A DNA stretch of 64,000 nt from Sordariomycetes sp. S80-01Y (GCA_037042185.1 JAXQJY010000032.1:1860001-1924000); one strand, 5' to 3'. Counted from the stretch's first letter, positions 21,528-33,410 are shown. Translations and numbers: made by a program. Notes: a model not told the origin generated them from the letters alone.

Positions 21528-22175
21528 GATTGCGGTTGGTGGAAGAAGAGATCTAGATCAAGCACAGCTCGACCTAGACTAAAATTATCGTGGGTGGTGG
21601 AAGAGAAGAAAGATCGCAAACCGCTGGAAGGGTTGCGACGGATGTGAAAAGAAACGTTGGTGTCGAATAGATCTGAGGCTCTCGGATTCAACGAGAGCAA
21701 ACAGTCTAGGAAAAAGCGTGATCTTTGTGGTGAGCGATGTTCCCTTTGGAAGGTTGAAGGGAAGAAAGAGAGGAAAAAAAAATCGACTGAGGGGCTGCTT
21801 GGTTTGTAGGACGGGAGGTTTTCGCCTGCCCCCCAGAGCACTGCTCCAATCACATATCACCGTTGGCTGCGTTGCGGGGCACTCTGGTCGCTCACCACCA
21901 AATTTTCCTAGAAATCCATCCAGCCAGCCCGCCACTTCCAGTTCCCATGTTTTCTCAGCCTCAAGAAACTCAGTCATTGGCTGACTCAGGCCAGATCGTC
22001 TCGTCTTTCTCCTTCACCCTAGCTTTGGGGCTTTGAGTAAAGTTTGTGAGGGCACTTCGCCATATGCGCCTAATCTTTACGCTCAAGATTACCCTAGCCA
22101 AGACAATCCTGAACGTCCAGTCACCGCCAAACTGGTACCTTTGCGCTACGCGCCGAGGCCAGCTCCCCCGTCACC
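21528..22175. promoter_or_regulatory. Divergent promoter region, eIF4A / F-box-JmjC gene
   Basis: 648 bases between two divergent starts. On the minus strand, the part next to eIF4A is rich in C/T tracts, typical of strongly expressed fungal genes. No gene seen. Confidence 0.5.
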
Positions 22176-23761
22176 ATGCCTTCTGCAGTCATCGAAGAGA
22201 GCAACCATGATGGGCTGGCGAATGGGACACTTAAGGCCGCTGGAATCTCTTTTCCAGATCAGGAAGCATCACAAGATGACTATATTCCGTCACACCCCCT
22301 AGGAGTCAAGCCGTTGGGAAATCAGTATTTTTCCCCAGGGTCCAATGCAAAAGCGTCGACTGGTAATTGGGCTGCCTTGCCCGATGAAATTGCCATGACT
22401 ATTCTTGAACATTTCGAGCAACTCGATCTGCTCAAGCTGGGTCATACCTGCCGGTTCTTTTACGCTTTCTGCCATTCTGAGGAGCTCTGGAAAGCCCTTT
22501 TCCTTCAGTAAGACGGCCCCTCTTGCACCTAGCCCGGGCAGCCTCCTGAATCCATCATCCCAAATGTGACTCACACTATTGCAGGCACATGGAGGATCAT
22601 CCTCGGACTGTCAGCTGGCGAGGGTCCTGGAAGTCTACATTGTTGGGCTTACCCAAAGATCAGGAGATCGATATTGATTGTGGGAACGTTTTCTCGGACG
22701 TCCTGCATAGGCCGTTTGTGTGCAGCAACATCAAGCTCTCACAATACGCATCAGGGATACCAAAAGCCAATCAAATAAGGCGCTTTGCCAACCTCACTTA
22801 CGAGGAGTTCGCAGAGAACTGGACTCGAGAGCCGTTTGTGCTCTCCCAGTGCATTCAGGAGTGGCCCGTTGCTTCGCAATGGACAATCCAAAGCCTACTC
22901 AAGCGCTATGGCGACGTAGAGTTTCGGGCCGAGGCAGTTGACTGGACGTTTAGCATGTATTGTAAGTACATGGAACGCAATGCCGATGAGAGCCCGCTTT
23001 ATCTTTTTGATCGAAGCTTTGCGGAGAAGATGGGCATCAAGGTCGGTCGAGAAGATGATGCGGCGTACTGGCGGCCTGACTGCTTTGGGCCTGACTTCTT
23101 TGAGGTCTTAGGCGCTGAGCGTCCAGCCCATCGGTGGTTGATTGTTGGCCCCGAGCGAAGTGGCTCGACGTTTCACAAGGACCCCAACGGTACTAGCGCC
23201 TGGAATGCAGTCATTCAAGGGGCGAAATACTGGATCATGTTCCCTCCTTCGGCGCAAGTTCCTGGCGTCTACGTATCCCAGGATAGCAGCGAGGTGACAA
23301 GCCCGCTCAGCATCGCGGAATGGCTTCTCACCTTTCACGAGGAGGCACGCCAGCTCCCCGAGTGCGTGGAGGGCATTTGCCACCAGGGCGAGATCTTGCA
23401 CGTTCCGAGCGGATGGTGGCATCTCGTGGTGAACCTGGAAAGCGGCATAGCGTTGACTCAGAACTTTGTCCCGCAGTCACCGAGCCTGTATCACTTGTCA
23501 GAAGTACTGACTTTCCTCCGCGACAAGCCCGACCAAGTATCCGGGTTCAACAAGGACGTTGAGAACGCCTTCGAGCTCTTCACGGCGAGACTACAGGAGC
23601 AGTACCCAGAGCAGCTGGAAAGGGCCATAGATTTGGCCGACAGGAGGAGTGGAAAGAAGCGGAAATGGGACGCTGCGGTGGCCGTTGACGAGGAGCAGTC
23701 AGGAGGTGGCGGCGGCTTCAGCTTTGGATTTGGCGGAGACGATGAAGATGAGATCCCATGA
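22176..23761 (+). CDS. F-box and JmjC domain protein
   Basis: Two exons, 22176-22507 and 22585-23761, give 502 residues. An F-box-like segment (LPDEIAMTILEHFEQLDLLK ... CRFFYAFCHSEELWKALF, about 69-110) ends at the intron. It is followed by a JMJD6-type cupin/JmjC domain. The Fe(II) ligands are visible as His and Asp in TFHKDPNGTS (about 307/309) and the distal His in GWWHLV (about 389). The domain also has a PFVLSQCIQEWP entry motif. JmjC proteins of this class are 2-oxoglutarate oxygenases acting on proteins or histones, while the F-box suggests an SCF link. The substrate is unknown. The C-terminal tail is a basic KKRKW stretch, then a Gly/acidic end. The intron is GTAAGA...GCAG. Confidence 0.88.
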
Positions 23762-24911
23762 GACAATGAGTCACGATGGGCTAAGGTATGAAGCAAAGAG
23801 CATGTGCAACGTCATAGCTTGTGAAATCCAACCTCAACCCTACTGTGATGCCGCCAGGCCAACAATGATGTGCCTCTGTGACCCCTTTTTCCAGAGAAAA
23901 AGGGAGGAATGTGGATATTGTGACAATGCCAGTCACTACTCGTTCAGAGTGAAGGCATCAACAGCCAATCGCAGGGCTGAGTGTGCTTCTAGCGCGATCG
24001 TGCATCGCCAACAAAGAAGGCACGGGGGCCTCAACGCGCCCCACCTTGAATTTGCCAGTGCAGTGCCAGCAACTGTGGGACGCGCTGCAACGAACCTGAA
24101 GGCGGCTTTTGTGGCCAGGAAGCCTGCTGTAGCAGAATCGGAAAGATGAGGGTCAGCACTCTGCTGCTTTAGCCGTCACCCATACTAACAGCCTCGCAAA
24201 AGCGCCTTCAAGAAGTCTGCTTGGCTCTGACGGACTAGAGAGTCGATGACGCCGGACAGAGCCAAAGAGCTCGATCTCTCCAGAGGCAACTAGAAAGCCC
24301 AGGGCCACGAGCACGGCCACTAACTGCATTGTCGCGGTAAGGTAAGGTAAGGTAAGGTAAGGTAAGGTAAGGCCTGGGCCCACCTAAGCTCTCCGCCCTC
24401 CACCGTGACCCTCCGCAGGCCGCAGCTCACCCCGTCTCCATTGTCGACAACCGACATTTCCATCCATCTCTACATACCTACCACGCCTAGGGGCCTCTCC
24501 AGACATCTCCCCGCGCCCGCACGCCATGTAAGCCGCGAGACGGCCTCATCGCTGCGCGCTCTCCTTCCTCTCTTGCGTCTCGGGTTGAACAACACTACTA
24601 TTCTTACGTCTGCGTCTGTTTCTCGTCGTGACTTTCTGTTCCACGACTCCGTCTCGACATCGGTTGTCGTAGAGGTCAGTGCCACCCTCTCTCTCTCTTT
24701 GCCCCCCCAGAAACCACATCGTACGGGACTCACAAATGTTCTAGACTGCTTCATCACCGCATCTTTGACGTTGACGCTCGAGCCCATTGTTGCCCGGCCC
24801 GCTACGTCCTCCCACGCTCTCAGTCGCCCCGCCGCCATTTCCGCCTACTCCTCTCCCACCAAGCCACCACTCGTCCTTATCGCATCGTACTCTCCTCGAC
24901 CGACGAGCAAG
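23762..24911. other. Intergenic region with GGTAA repeat and long leader
   Basis: 1150 bases between two genes on the same strand. It holds the 3' end of the JmjC gene, a GGTAA tandem array at 24336-24372, and a C/T-rich leader (about 24400-24911) for the next gene. The leader stays open in the frame of that gene for about 500 bases but has no in-frame ATG before 24912. Confidence 0.55.
24336..24372. repeat. GGTAA microsatellite, seven units
   Basis: Seven perfect tandem copies of GGTAA (TTACC on the other strand) followed by GG. The array lies about 540 bases upstream of the CCCH/SMR start. Shorter TTACCTTACC-like stretches occur upstream of other genes here (about 4447 and 33169). Confidence 0.9.
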
Positions 24912-27197
24912 ATGGTTTCCGACGAGCACTACGAAATATGTCTCCCGATTCTTCAAGATGCCACCCTCCAAGACGAAGATAAGACGGATCAGCTCGAGGA
25001 GCTCTTGAAGGCGCAGACAAACTTATCCGGCCCCGCCCTTGACAATGCCGTGCTCGATGCGCTCTGGCGCTTCCGAGATGGCGAGCAAGTCTCTGCTTCG
25101 CCACCACCAATCCGTCACTCTGTCCTCCGACGAGCCGCTTCTCCAGCTTCGTTCCGATCGCCAACGCCCCTGTCCGGCTCTCCGCGCCTGGCTGTCAGCC
25201 CTCTCGCCCCGCCAGGCTTCATTCCGCCAGCGTTCAATCGAACCATGACGGCCTCGCCATTCTCTTCTCCCAGAGCATCTCCACGACCCAGCTACATTAC
25301 ACCGGCGCTTCCGCACAGTCCCGGCCTCAGCCCGTATGAGTTCGCTAGCGATTCGACGCCAGCTACAGAGATCTTGGGCGACTACCAGACTGAGAATGTA
25401 GATTGGTTGACAAACGACGACGGTGCAAGTGTGACATCTTCTGTGGGCACTGCGGGCACAGGAAGCGGTCTCAACGCAGCAGCACCTGAGTTCTCTTCGA
25501 TGACCTCACAGCAACTCGACATGTCGCCTTACGACATGCTGCGGTCGATACTTGGCCAAACTCGCACCGATGAGGAAATTGAAGCCGCGCTAGCAGGCCA
25601 CGGCTATGATCTCAGTGCTACTATCGCCTCCATCATGGAAAGCCAATCTCCCGATGAAGGGGGAGGTGTGTCGCTGGCTGAAGAACCTCAGAAGAATGTT
25701 CTTGTTGGGAAGTCTGTAACCCCGGAAATCAGGCCTAGCACTCCTGTCAGTCAGCAGAAATCCGGGGTCATCTGCAAGTTCTATATGTCAACCGGCCAGT
25801 GCCTTCGCGCCGACTGTCGTTTCAGCCATGACCTCAGTAATCATCTCTGCAAGTGGGTTCATCGGAGTCCTCTGCATCAGGAGGCAGTATGCTAATAATC
25901 TCAGGTACTGGATGATGGGCAATTGCTTGGCTGGAGACACTTGTATCTTCTCTCACGACCCTGCCAAGCTCATGAACAAGCTCAGCCTTGATGGCACAAA
26001 CACACCACCTTCCAAAAAGGACCTGCACCTACAGGACTTCAGCTCCTTTCCGTCTATACAAGGAACGCAGGATCAGTCCACGTCCTATCCTGGAAGCCCC
26101 GGTCTTCTCGGTACCGGTATGACCCCACCGCCGGGCTTCAGGTCATACCACGACAGTTCTCGTCCAAGGTCTCGGCCCGGTAGTCGTCATCAAATCCGCG
26201 AGCCGGCACCCACGGCGCCATCACTCGACGACACAGAAGCATTTCCATCCCTTGGCTCTGCCGCATCAAAGCAGGTAAAGAAACACCATGGCAAGCGAGG
26301 TGGTCACGGGCATGGCAGTACCAAGGAGAATGCGGCGCCAAGCTCATTAGCCGATGTTGTCAAGATGAGTCCTGCAGCATCACCGCGTCTTGAGCCGAAG
26401 AAACTGGGCAGGAATGGGGCCGCGACGGTAGTCAAGAACGGCGAGAATAGCCTTGCCGCGCAAGCCATCCCAAGCCCGAAGAACGTTCCGTGGCTCGAGA
26501 CGGGGGAGAAGGCAAATAAGGCCTACCTCAAAGCCCGCCAAGAGGCTATCAAGCATGGCGGGCTGAGGAACAAGTTCCTGCAGAGGTATATCACTTCCAA
26601 AAGCGCACCCATTGGATGAATACTAATTAAGACAGCGCCGCCCAAGCGTGGAACCGCAATGATGCACGGGCAGCCAAGGCTCTCAGCCTTCGCGGCCAGA
26701 GCGAGAACGATCTCATGCGGAAAGCACACCGCGAGGCCGCTCGCGAGCTGTACGAAGAGCGCAACAGGAACCAAGCCACGGGCAGTGCGACCGAGATGTA
26801 TGTCGACCTCCACGGTCTGCATCCCGAGGAAGCTGTCGAATACCTTGAGAAGGTTCTCTTGGAGAGCAAAGAGACTAAGCCCATCTACGCCATCACCGGA
26901 TCCGGACATCACAGTAAGAACGGCAAGGACAAAGTCGGCAAGGCAATCCGCAACTTTCTGAACGAGTGGAGATATGCCTATCGGGAGTTCTCGGTCCCTG
27001 GTGATCGTAACAACATGGGGGGCATCTTGGGCATTGACCCCAAGAGTTGGGACAGATCTTTAGCTCGGGAGGGTGCAGCAGAGGATGGAAGCGCTGAGAC
27101 GGAGCCTATCGACCCTCTGGATTCAGCCGTCGAGATAGGGGATGGTAAAGTGAGGCTCCTCGTGCGGGATACGCCGAAGGGCCCGCGGAACCGGTGA
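24912..27197 (+). CDS. CUE-like/CCCH zinc finger/SMR domain protein
   Basis: Three exons, 24912-25852, 25905-26585 and 26636-27197, give 727 residues. Order of parts: an N-terminal helical region; a Ser/Pro-rich segment; a CUE/UBA-like helix set (SPYDMLRSILGQTRTDEEIE, about 210-250); two CCCH fingers (CKFYMSTGQCLRADCRFSH and the next, CKYWMMGNCLAGDTCIFSH, spliced at the intron); a DUF1771 helix (AAQAWNRNDARAAKALSLRG); and an SMR domain with VDLHGLHPEEAVEYL and TGSGHHSKNG. SMR domains can be RNA endonucleases, for example in CUE2/NONU-1 no-go decay. That role is inference here. The introns are 52 and 50 bases with TACTAAT/GCTAAT branches. The first in-frame ATG fixes the start. Confidence 0.9.
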
Positions 27198-27619
27198 CCA
27201 CCTGGCCATAAAGCAGTAAAATAGAAAATCCAAAGATTTGCTCGTACATAAAGTTTGATCGCGTTCTTAAATCAGGGGACAAGGGTCGCCGTCAACTTAC
27301 ACGTGGGAGCAGACGCCACTGGCACGACTATAAGTGGGGGCTACCCCTGGTTCAGGGAACTTATTGGGTTCCGCTGCTGCCGAGGATCGTCACTGACTTC
27401 ATCGCGTAAGCTCTGCCAGGGACACATTCGCGCCAAATTACTTTGCTTCCGGCCTCACCATCTCCGAGAAATCTTCTTTTTACCAAGACGCACGCCAATA
27501 GCCTCACGTTGATACACTCTACCATTCGAGTGACCTTGGACAACGCATGCCTACACGCGCAAGCTGAGCCGACCCTCGAGGCGTCGTCATCGCCATTCCC
27601 AACTCCCACAACCGCCATC
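27198..27619. other. Spacer between CCCH/SMR and TVP38-like genes
   Basis: 422 bases between genes on the same strand. It contains the 3' end of the first and the promoter of the second. No gene or RNA seen. Confidence 0.55.
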
Positions 27620-28812
27620 ATGCCCGCCTCCTACCAATCCACGGCTGAAGCCCTCTCCGTCTCGCCCTCTCGCTCGCCCTCACCGCCATCCTTCTCCGAC
27701 AACCCAGACTCCCGCCCCAGCCGCCGCCTCTCCTCGGCCCGCATCCGCTCCCTCAACCAGGCACCCTCGCGCCGCGACCGCCTCCGCCAGGCGTGGTCCT
27801 ACGTCGAGGCCTACAATGAGTGGTGCCTGGCGACGTACAACCGCATGTCCGTCCTGCAGCGCTGCGCCGCGGTCGCGGGCATACTGGCCATATACGCGCT
27901 CATTGTGCTGGGATGGATCTACTCGCACCGGCTGTTCGACTGGCTGGCCGGCGTGCGGGAGTCGTGGCGCGCCCTGCCGGGCGGCTGGCTGATAGTCTTC
28001 TTCATGGTGTTCGCCACGGCGTTCCCGCCCATTATCGGCTACTCGACCGCCACGACCATCAGCGGCTTCGTCTACGGCTTTCCGTGGGGGTGGCCCATCG
28101 TTGCCGCGGCGTGTACGCTCGGCAGCTTGACGGCGTTTGTTGCTGCGCGGACCGTCTTGAGCAAGCGCGTTGATAGGATGGTCGGCAAGGACCCGAGGTT
28201 CGTGGCGCTGGGCCAGGTGTTGAGACGGGATGGGATTTGGTATTTGACGGGGATCCGGTTCTGTCCGCTGCCGTTCAGTCTGAGCAATGGGTTCCTGGCC
28301 ACGATTCCGAGTATCTCGCCCATGGCATTCACGCTGTCGACTGCTCTATCAAGGTAAGCCCCTTCGTTCTTTTTAACACAAGCACCAGCTAACATCGTCC
28401 CAGCCCCAAGCTCCTCGTGCACGTCTTCATCGGCTCCCGTCTCGCCATCCTAGCCGAGAGCGGCGACGACATGTCATTTGGCGACAAGTTCGTCAACTAC
28501 CTCAGCATGGCCATCGGCGGGGGCGTCGGCATCGCAGTCGGCTGGATCATCTACCGCCGCACCATGGCGCGCGCGGCGGAGATTGCGCGTGAGGATGAGG
28601 AGGGCGCTGGTGCGCAAGAGGAGGGCAGGGCCGGCGGTGGTGCCCCTTACCTTGACAGGGAGGATACCCTGATGGACCCCGAGGACGCGGCAGCGTTGAT
28701 GTCGGATGACGATTTGAGTATGTGGGAGACGCAGGTTGACGAGGATGCCGAAGAGGACGAGGCTGGCGGGAGGAAGAAGAAAACTGGGGACGAGGAGAGG
28801 AATCCTTGGTGA
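27620..28812 (+). CDS. TVP38: TVP38/TMEM64-family Golgi membrane protein (VTT domain)
   Basis: Two exons, 27620-28353 and 28404-28812, give 380 residues. The N-terminus (1-75) is Ser/Arg/Pro-rich and cytosolic. A helix follows (CAAVAGILAIYALIVLGWIY), then the VTT (SNARE-associated Golgi) domain: a hydrophobic hairpin with ATAFPPIIGYSTATTISGF, GFPWGWPI, and the hallmark GIRFCPLPFSLSNGFLA. A last helix (LSMAIGGGVGIAVGWIIY) precedes an acidic C-terminal tail. TVP38 acts in Tlg2-vesicle/Golgi membranes, and VTT proteins are linked to lipid scrambling. The single intron (GTAAGC...CTAAC...CAG) lies just after the VTT core. Confidence 0.9.
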
Positions 28813-29116
28813 GACCTAAGCTGGCGAAAGATTGCGAATATCATTGTGTAAAGCGAACATGTTTAGCATATTATGGTTATTGGTAGAAGGCGTTGGACGG
28901 GTACGCATACGGGAGACACACGGAAAGAGAACGACGTGGACATGGCAAGCTTGTTGATATTATACTTGAAACCAAAGGAACGAAACAAAGGCTTGCTAGC
29001 TATTCCAAACAACGCAATACAATCTCATCAAAGGTACTCGCTCCAAGAAACCATATTCCCATAACGCCAACGCTTTGTACATGAATCGTTACAAGAAGTG
29101 TGAGTAGGCAAACCCA
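28813..29116. other. Convergent spacer, TVP38-like / Cys-Pro motif protein
   Basis: 304 bases between two genes ending toward each other. The interval is AT-richer than its flanks and probably holds both poly(A) regions. No gene seen. Confidence 0.55.
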
Positions 29117-30942
29117 TCAAGGGTTGTTTGGTCGGTATTGGTTGAGAATCTGAATGGCTTGATCAACTGGGTAGCCAATAAAGACAGGGCCGGTGAATAC
29201 CATCTGCGGACCGTTGTTGTCTTTGATGGTCTCAGGACTGATGAAGGCAGGCTGTCCGAGGCCCGAGGGCGACTGCGCTGGTGCCGTCTCCTTACCCGGA
29301 GTGAAGGTGGCCCCCTTCTGGGGTGGCTCAGGCGTGGTCGGCTCCTTGGCTTCTGGCTGGGGTCTGGAGGAAGCAGCCATAGCCTGGAGCTTGGTGTGAT
29401 CGAAGGGACACTTGCCGCCGGTCTTCTTTGGTGTCTGCGTTGGGCTAGGCATCCGAACCGGAGCAGGGGGCGGGGAGAAGGGTTGTTCATCCTCGAAGCC
29501 AGATGGCTCAGGGACGGGGACATGAATACCCCAAGGGCGACTCGGTGACTCTCCTACCCGGACCTCTTTCAGAGGGCGGTCAAAGTGACTTTGTCGGTCC
29601 CCGTCAGCTTCTTCAGACTCCGCTGGCTCAGCCTCAGGATCGGTAGTCTCTGTGACGGCCTTCGCCCAATTCTGAACCCGCTCGTTCGATGCTTTGTCGA
29701 CATCGCCCGACCGACGCTGCTCCTGCTGCTCTTGCTCAAGCTTCTCGCGCTCAGCCTCGGGCAGCATCGGCTGATGCAGCTGACCCAAGCCCTCAATCAT
29801 GCTAACGAGGTTTCCATACTTTGAGTCGAGCTTCTTTATTTGCTGCTCATTGTGTTGATACCTTCGCACGCAGATCTCGTGGCTGCGGGGGAGTTCGTGC
29901 TTGTGTGTCTCGACGTAGTGCGCGATCTCCTCTGGGGAGTGCTGGTCCATGTAGCGGATGGGACACTTGCTACCGTTCGCACCGTTCGCGCCGGTAGCAC
30001 CAGACTGTGAAGTCTCCTCATACATGGCGGCGCAAATGGGATCAGCTGACTGGTGCGGTGTTGGGTCGACGGGGGCATCGACATCATTGTCTCCATCCGT
30101 CGCTGCTTGCTGAGCAGGCTGCTGGAATGGGCATTGTAGGTTTCCCCTTTTGCCTTCGACCGTAAAGTCCTGTTCAAGCGCCGTAGACATCGACGTCCTA
30201 TCTTCGGAAAAGCGATCAGATGTCTCTCTGGTAGAGCCAGTCGTCTTGCTCGCCTCGCCGATGGAAGTCAACTGGCTGGCCACTTTGCGCCCGTCACGGA
30301 TGACAAGAGCAACCTCGTGTTGCGATCGTTCGCCGCGACGCGGAAGGGGCACTGAGGAGGAATCGTTGACGGACTCGTGAGGAGGCAGTTGCAACTTAGC
30401 CAGCGTCTCGGTTATCTCTGGTGTTGCCGGTGCATACTTGTCGGCCAGATACTGAAGCTTTTCAAGACGAGAGTCCGTTAGCATTGGATCGATGTCGAGC
30501 GATGCAGGAAGGAAGGTGTGATGAGGATGGTTGTCAGTGTAAAATGTATGTTGTCACTCTCTGCGGTATTGGGCCGCTTGTGATCTAGAGCTAAGATTGT
30601 TCATCATGATAAAAACAAGACCAAAAGGCCCCCATTCCGGCTGTGACGATTGACGACGAGGCCATCAATCGTGGTGATGTAAGCAAGCCGAGCGGCGTCG
30701 GTGTCGGGCAGACTGACAGACGACGGCCGAGTCGACGTCGGACGCCGAGATCGCAGCGGGTTTGGGGTTTGGGGGCCTTTGGTCGAGGTGCAGAAGGAAA
30801 AACGTGCTTGGCTTACCTGCTCATGCGCGAAGCGCAGCTTGTGCTCGAGGACGATGCGGCGGTCGTTCAGGCCTTGGGCCTCGTCTGCCAGAGTGTTGAA
30901 AGCATCCGCCAGGCTCTGCGTGAGCTCAACGTACGTGCCCAT
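29117..30942 (-). CDS. Hypothetical protein with three Cys-Pro motifs
   Basis: Probably two exons on the minus strand, 30817-30942 and 29117-30457, giving 488 residues. I do not recognise the family. Exon 1 encodes a 42-residue helix (MGTYVELTQSLADAFNTLAD ... FAHEQ) ending at a GTAAGC donor. A branch GCTAAC and AAAAG acceptor join it to LQYLADKYAPATPEITETLA in phase 0. Downstream come three Cys-Pro sites: NLQCPFQQ (about 151), SKCPIRYMDQHSPEEIAHY (about 207) and GGKCPFDHTK (about 392), plus an acidic/Gln-rich coiled stretch and a C-terminal GPVFIGYPVDQAIQILNQYR segment. The last Cys-Pro site resembles haem regulatory motifs. A second ATG at 30484 could start a shorter form from within the intron. 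Confidence 0.68.
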
Positions 30943-33410
30943 GCCGAAGGATGCCGGATGTTGGAGTTGGGGTTGGAAGAGACATGGCCGTGGACGCTGA
31001 AGTTGGGTGCAGGAAGGAAATTTCTGGCGGTGCCGCCGATTCCAGCCACTGCTGAGCCTGGGCCCCCCGGTGCCCGCTGTGGCCTCTCAACCGCCCCGGG
31101 CGGGCAGGGCACCCTCGGCTTGGGGGCCTGAGCTTCCAGGCCAACAGCACGAACTCAGCTACCCTGCACCGCCCCTGAGAGAAAAGGGGTGCCTCAAACG
31201 CACCATAGTTGTTGGGTTAGAAATATCAGGTCGCGGCTTGGACAACCCACATGCCTTGATCATGTTTGTGCTATGCTGTTACAGGAGACATGTTCGTTTC
31301 TTTGTTCTAGAATTCCAAACATCGATCACCAAGGTTACCCTGCGTGAAAATTGTGTCCAACTCAGGCGTGAGAAATACCCAAACAGACCTCATACCTGCG
31401 AAGCCACAACCATATTTTGTATAGCATTGATTGCCTGGCTCGTGATCCCGCCAGCTTCAATGGCGGCTGCCATGACCTCTCTTCCTCGCGGCCGATCTCC
31501 TCTTCTTCTTAGCTTTCCGCCTCTTTCTCTCTTGCCTCTCCCTCTCCTTTCTTTCCGGCCTTAGGCTCCACCATCTGAACATTGGCCCGATCCAGCCGAA
31601 TGCTTGAGATTAATGTTAGGATCGCTAAAGTTTCATCGGGGTTTCCGGCTTACCGCGTTCAAACCTGGACATGACCAGTTTGCGTTGGCCAAGACGTAGG
31701 CTGCGATATGGCTCTGGCTTGGTAGCTGCAGTGTCTGTCGGAAGAATACAGGACAGTTCGAGGCTCGAAGCACAAGGCTTTTGTGAAGTGGAGAGTCCCA
31801 TTAGAGAGTATTTGTAGTTTTCCCAATCGGTATTGTGATTCACATGCGGCAACTGTCTGAAAGAGACTCAGCGCAACCCTTCTTCCTCTTGCCATCATCT
31901 CCGGTGCAAGAATGGGTCAACTATGACCGGAATGGGTTAATCAAGACAGATGAGTGAATAAAGGTGTTACTATCATAGAACCTCAGATGGAGATGGATCA
32001 CAGAAGAAACATGACAAGAGTATCACATCTCAACCCGAGCCAGAGTCTTAACACGGTAGCCACCAAACCGTGACGAGCGCACAATTCTCCAGCAGACGAT
32101 GTCATTCCATGATTTTTTAGCTCAGTACGGATGCGGAGCATGAGGCAGAAGAGGAGTAAAGGACAATTTACGGGTGAGTATAACGCTGTGTATGACACCA
32201 TGAGCATACTGGCGACAACGTACTAGACCCGCGGACGATGGTAGACTCTCCCTCTTCGTCGGTACGTCGAATATACTATACTCTAGGTCGAATTCTCCGC
32301 AGTGGAACTCTCCTCATATACAGAACGCGGAGAATCCGCCTTCAGCCTGCAGCACATACCCCGTCACTAATGCTAGGACGCTGGCAAGCCTCGTACGGAA
32401 GTCGGCTGGGGATATAGTGTGGATCATGAAGTTTTTGCAAAGCCTTTAGTTTTAATCGACGTATTGTAGAGCGCTTTTGTCTCCTTTGTGGTGGGGACAT
32501 ATCCTCGTGCCGAATGAGTCGATGGATAGGAGAAAAGGCCGCTCTCGGTGTGGATTACTTTCCCACGAGACGCACTGATGACAATTCTAACAGTGGCACT
32601 GTATTGGAGCATTTCGTTAAACAATCCAGAGCATCTTGTCACCGCATCTAAAATCTCATTGGCTGCCAGGTCCCGTGATCACGTCTCAGACTGAATGCGA
32701 CGACAAGACTTAGATGCTGACATGCTGTCAACGATACTCGAACGACGCTACCCACGGAACTGATACCCATGACAATAGTTTCCTTGTGCCCTAAGATCTT
32801 TCAGGGCCACACGGATGTAAATTTGACGTGGGACGACAATCGGTCGAAGCCAATTACGCAAATCAGACAGACAAACACTTCCTCAGTTCAGGTTCAATAC
32901 TATCGATACCCTTTCAAAAACTTGACATGTGTGTGACCGATCCAAATTCCCCCTTATAGCGAGGCGGTGTCCCCAATTTTCCAACTGAGATGGTTCCAAA
33001 GCAAAGGATATCAACCTCAATCAAGGGAAGCCTCAAACATGTTAACATTCGAGGCTGGATCAGAATCATGGTATTCTTACTGCTTCGAGAGACCTAGTAT
33101 TTACCACCAATACAAGCTACAGTACCTAATGTAGGCTAATAAGTGCTGCTCAGACAAATCAGGTACTACCTTACCTTTACCTAGCACATGCGAAGTATAC
33201 CTTATTTAGTGCAACATGGAGTTACATTCCGGCAGCCGCTCCCACTGTAACCGCGCGCCTGCCCCTCACCGACGACGATACACCCCACATCCAATCTCAC
33301 TGGACCCTTCACCGTTTCTCCCTCCGGATACTTCGTCCTCAGCCCCCCTGAGATTCAATTCCTGTGTTGTCTAAATTACATCAACTGAGCTACTGGAATT
33401 TTTCTTTCTC
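30943..33410. other. Long intergenic region
   Basis: About 2.5 kb between divergent starts. From about 31900 to 33250 it looks AT-richer than neighbouring DNA, with no frame above about 80 residues and no recognisable domain. Around 33165-33185 there is a TTACCTTTACCT stretch. I see no terminal repeats or target-site duplication that would mark a mobile element. Confidence 0.5.

Noticed and set aside
24336-24372. Telomere-like repeat
   Set aside because: The unit is GGTAA, not the fungal telomere TTAGGG, and it lies inside a gene-dense region.
24405-24911. N-terminal extension of the CCCH/SMR protein
   Set aside because: The frame is open but has no ATG before 24912, and the composition is that of a C/T-rich leader.
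31900-33250. Remnant of a mobile element
   Set aside because: No terminal repeats, target-site duplication or element-derived protein fragments were visible.
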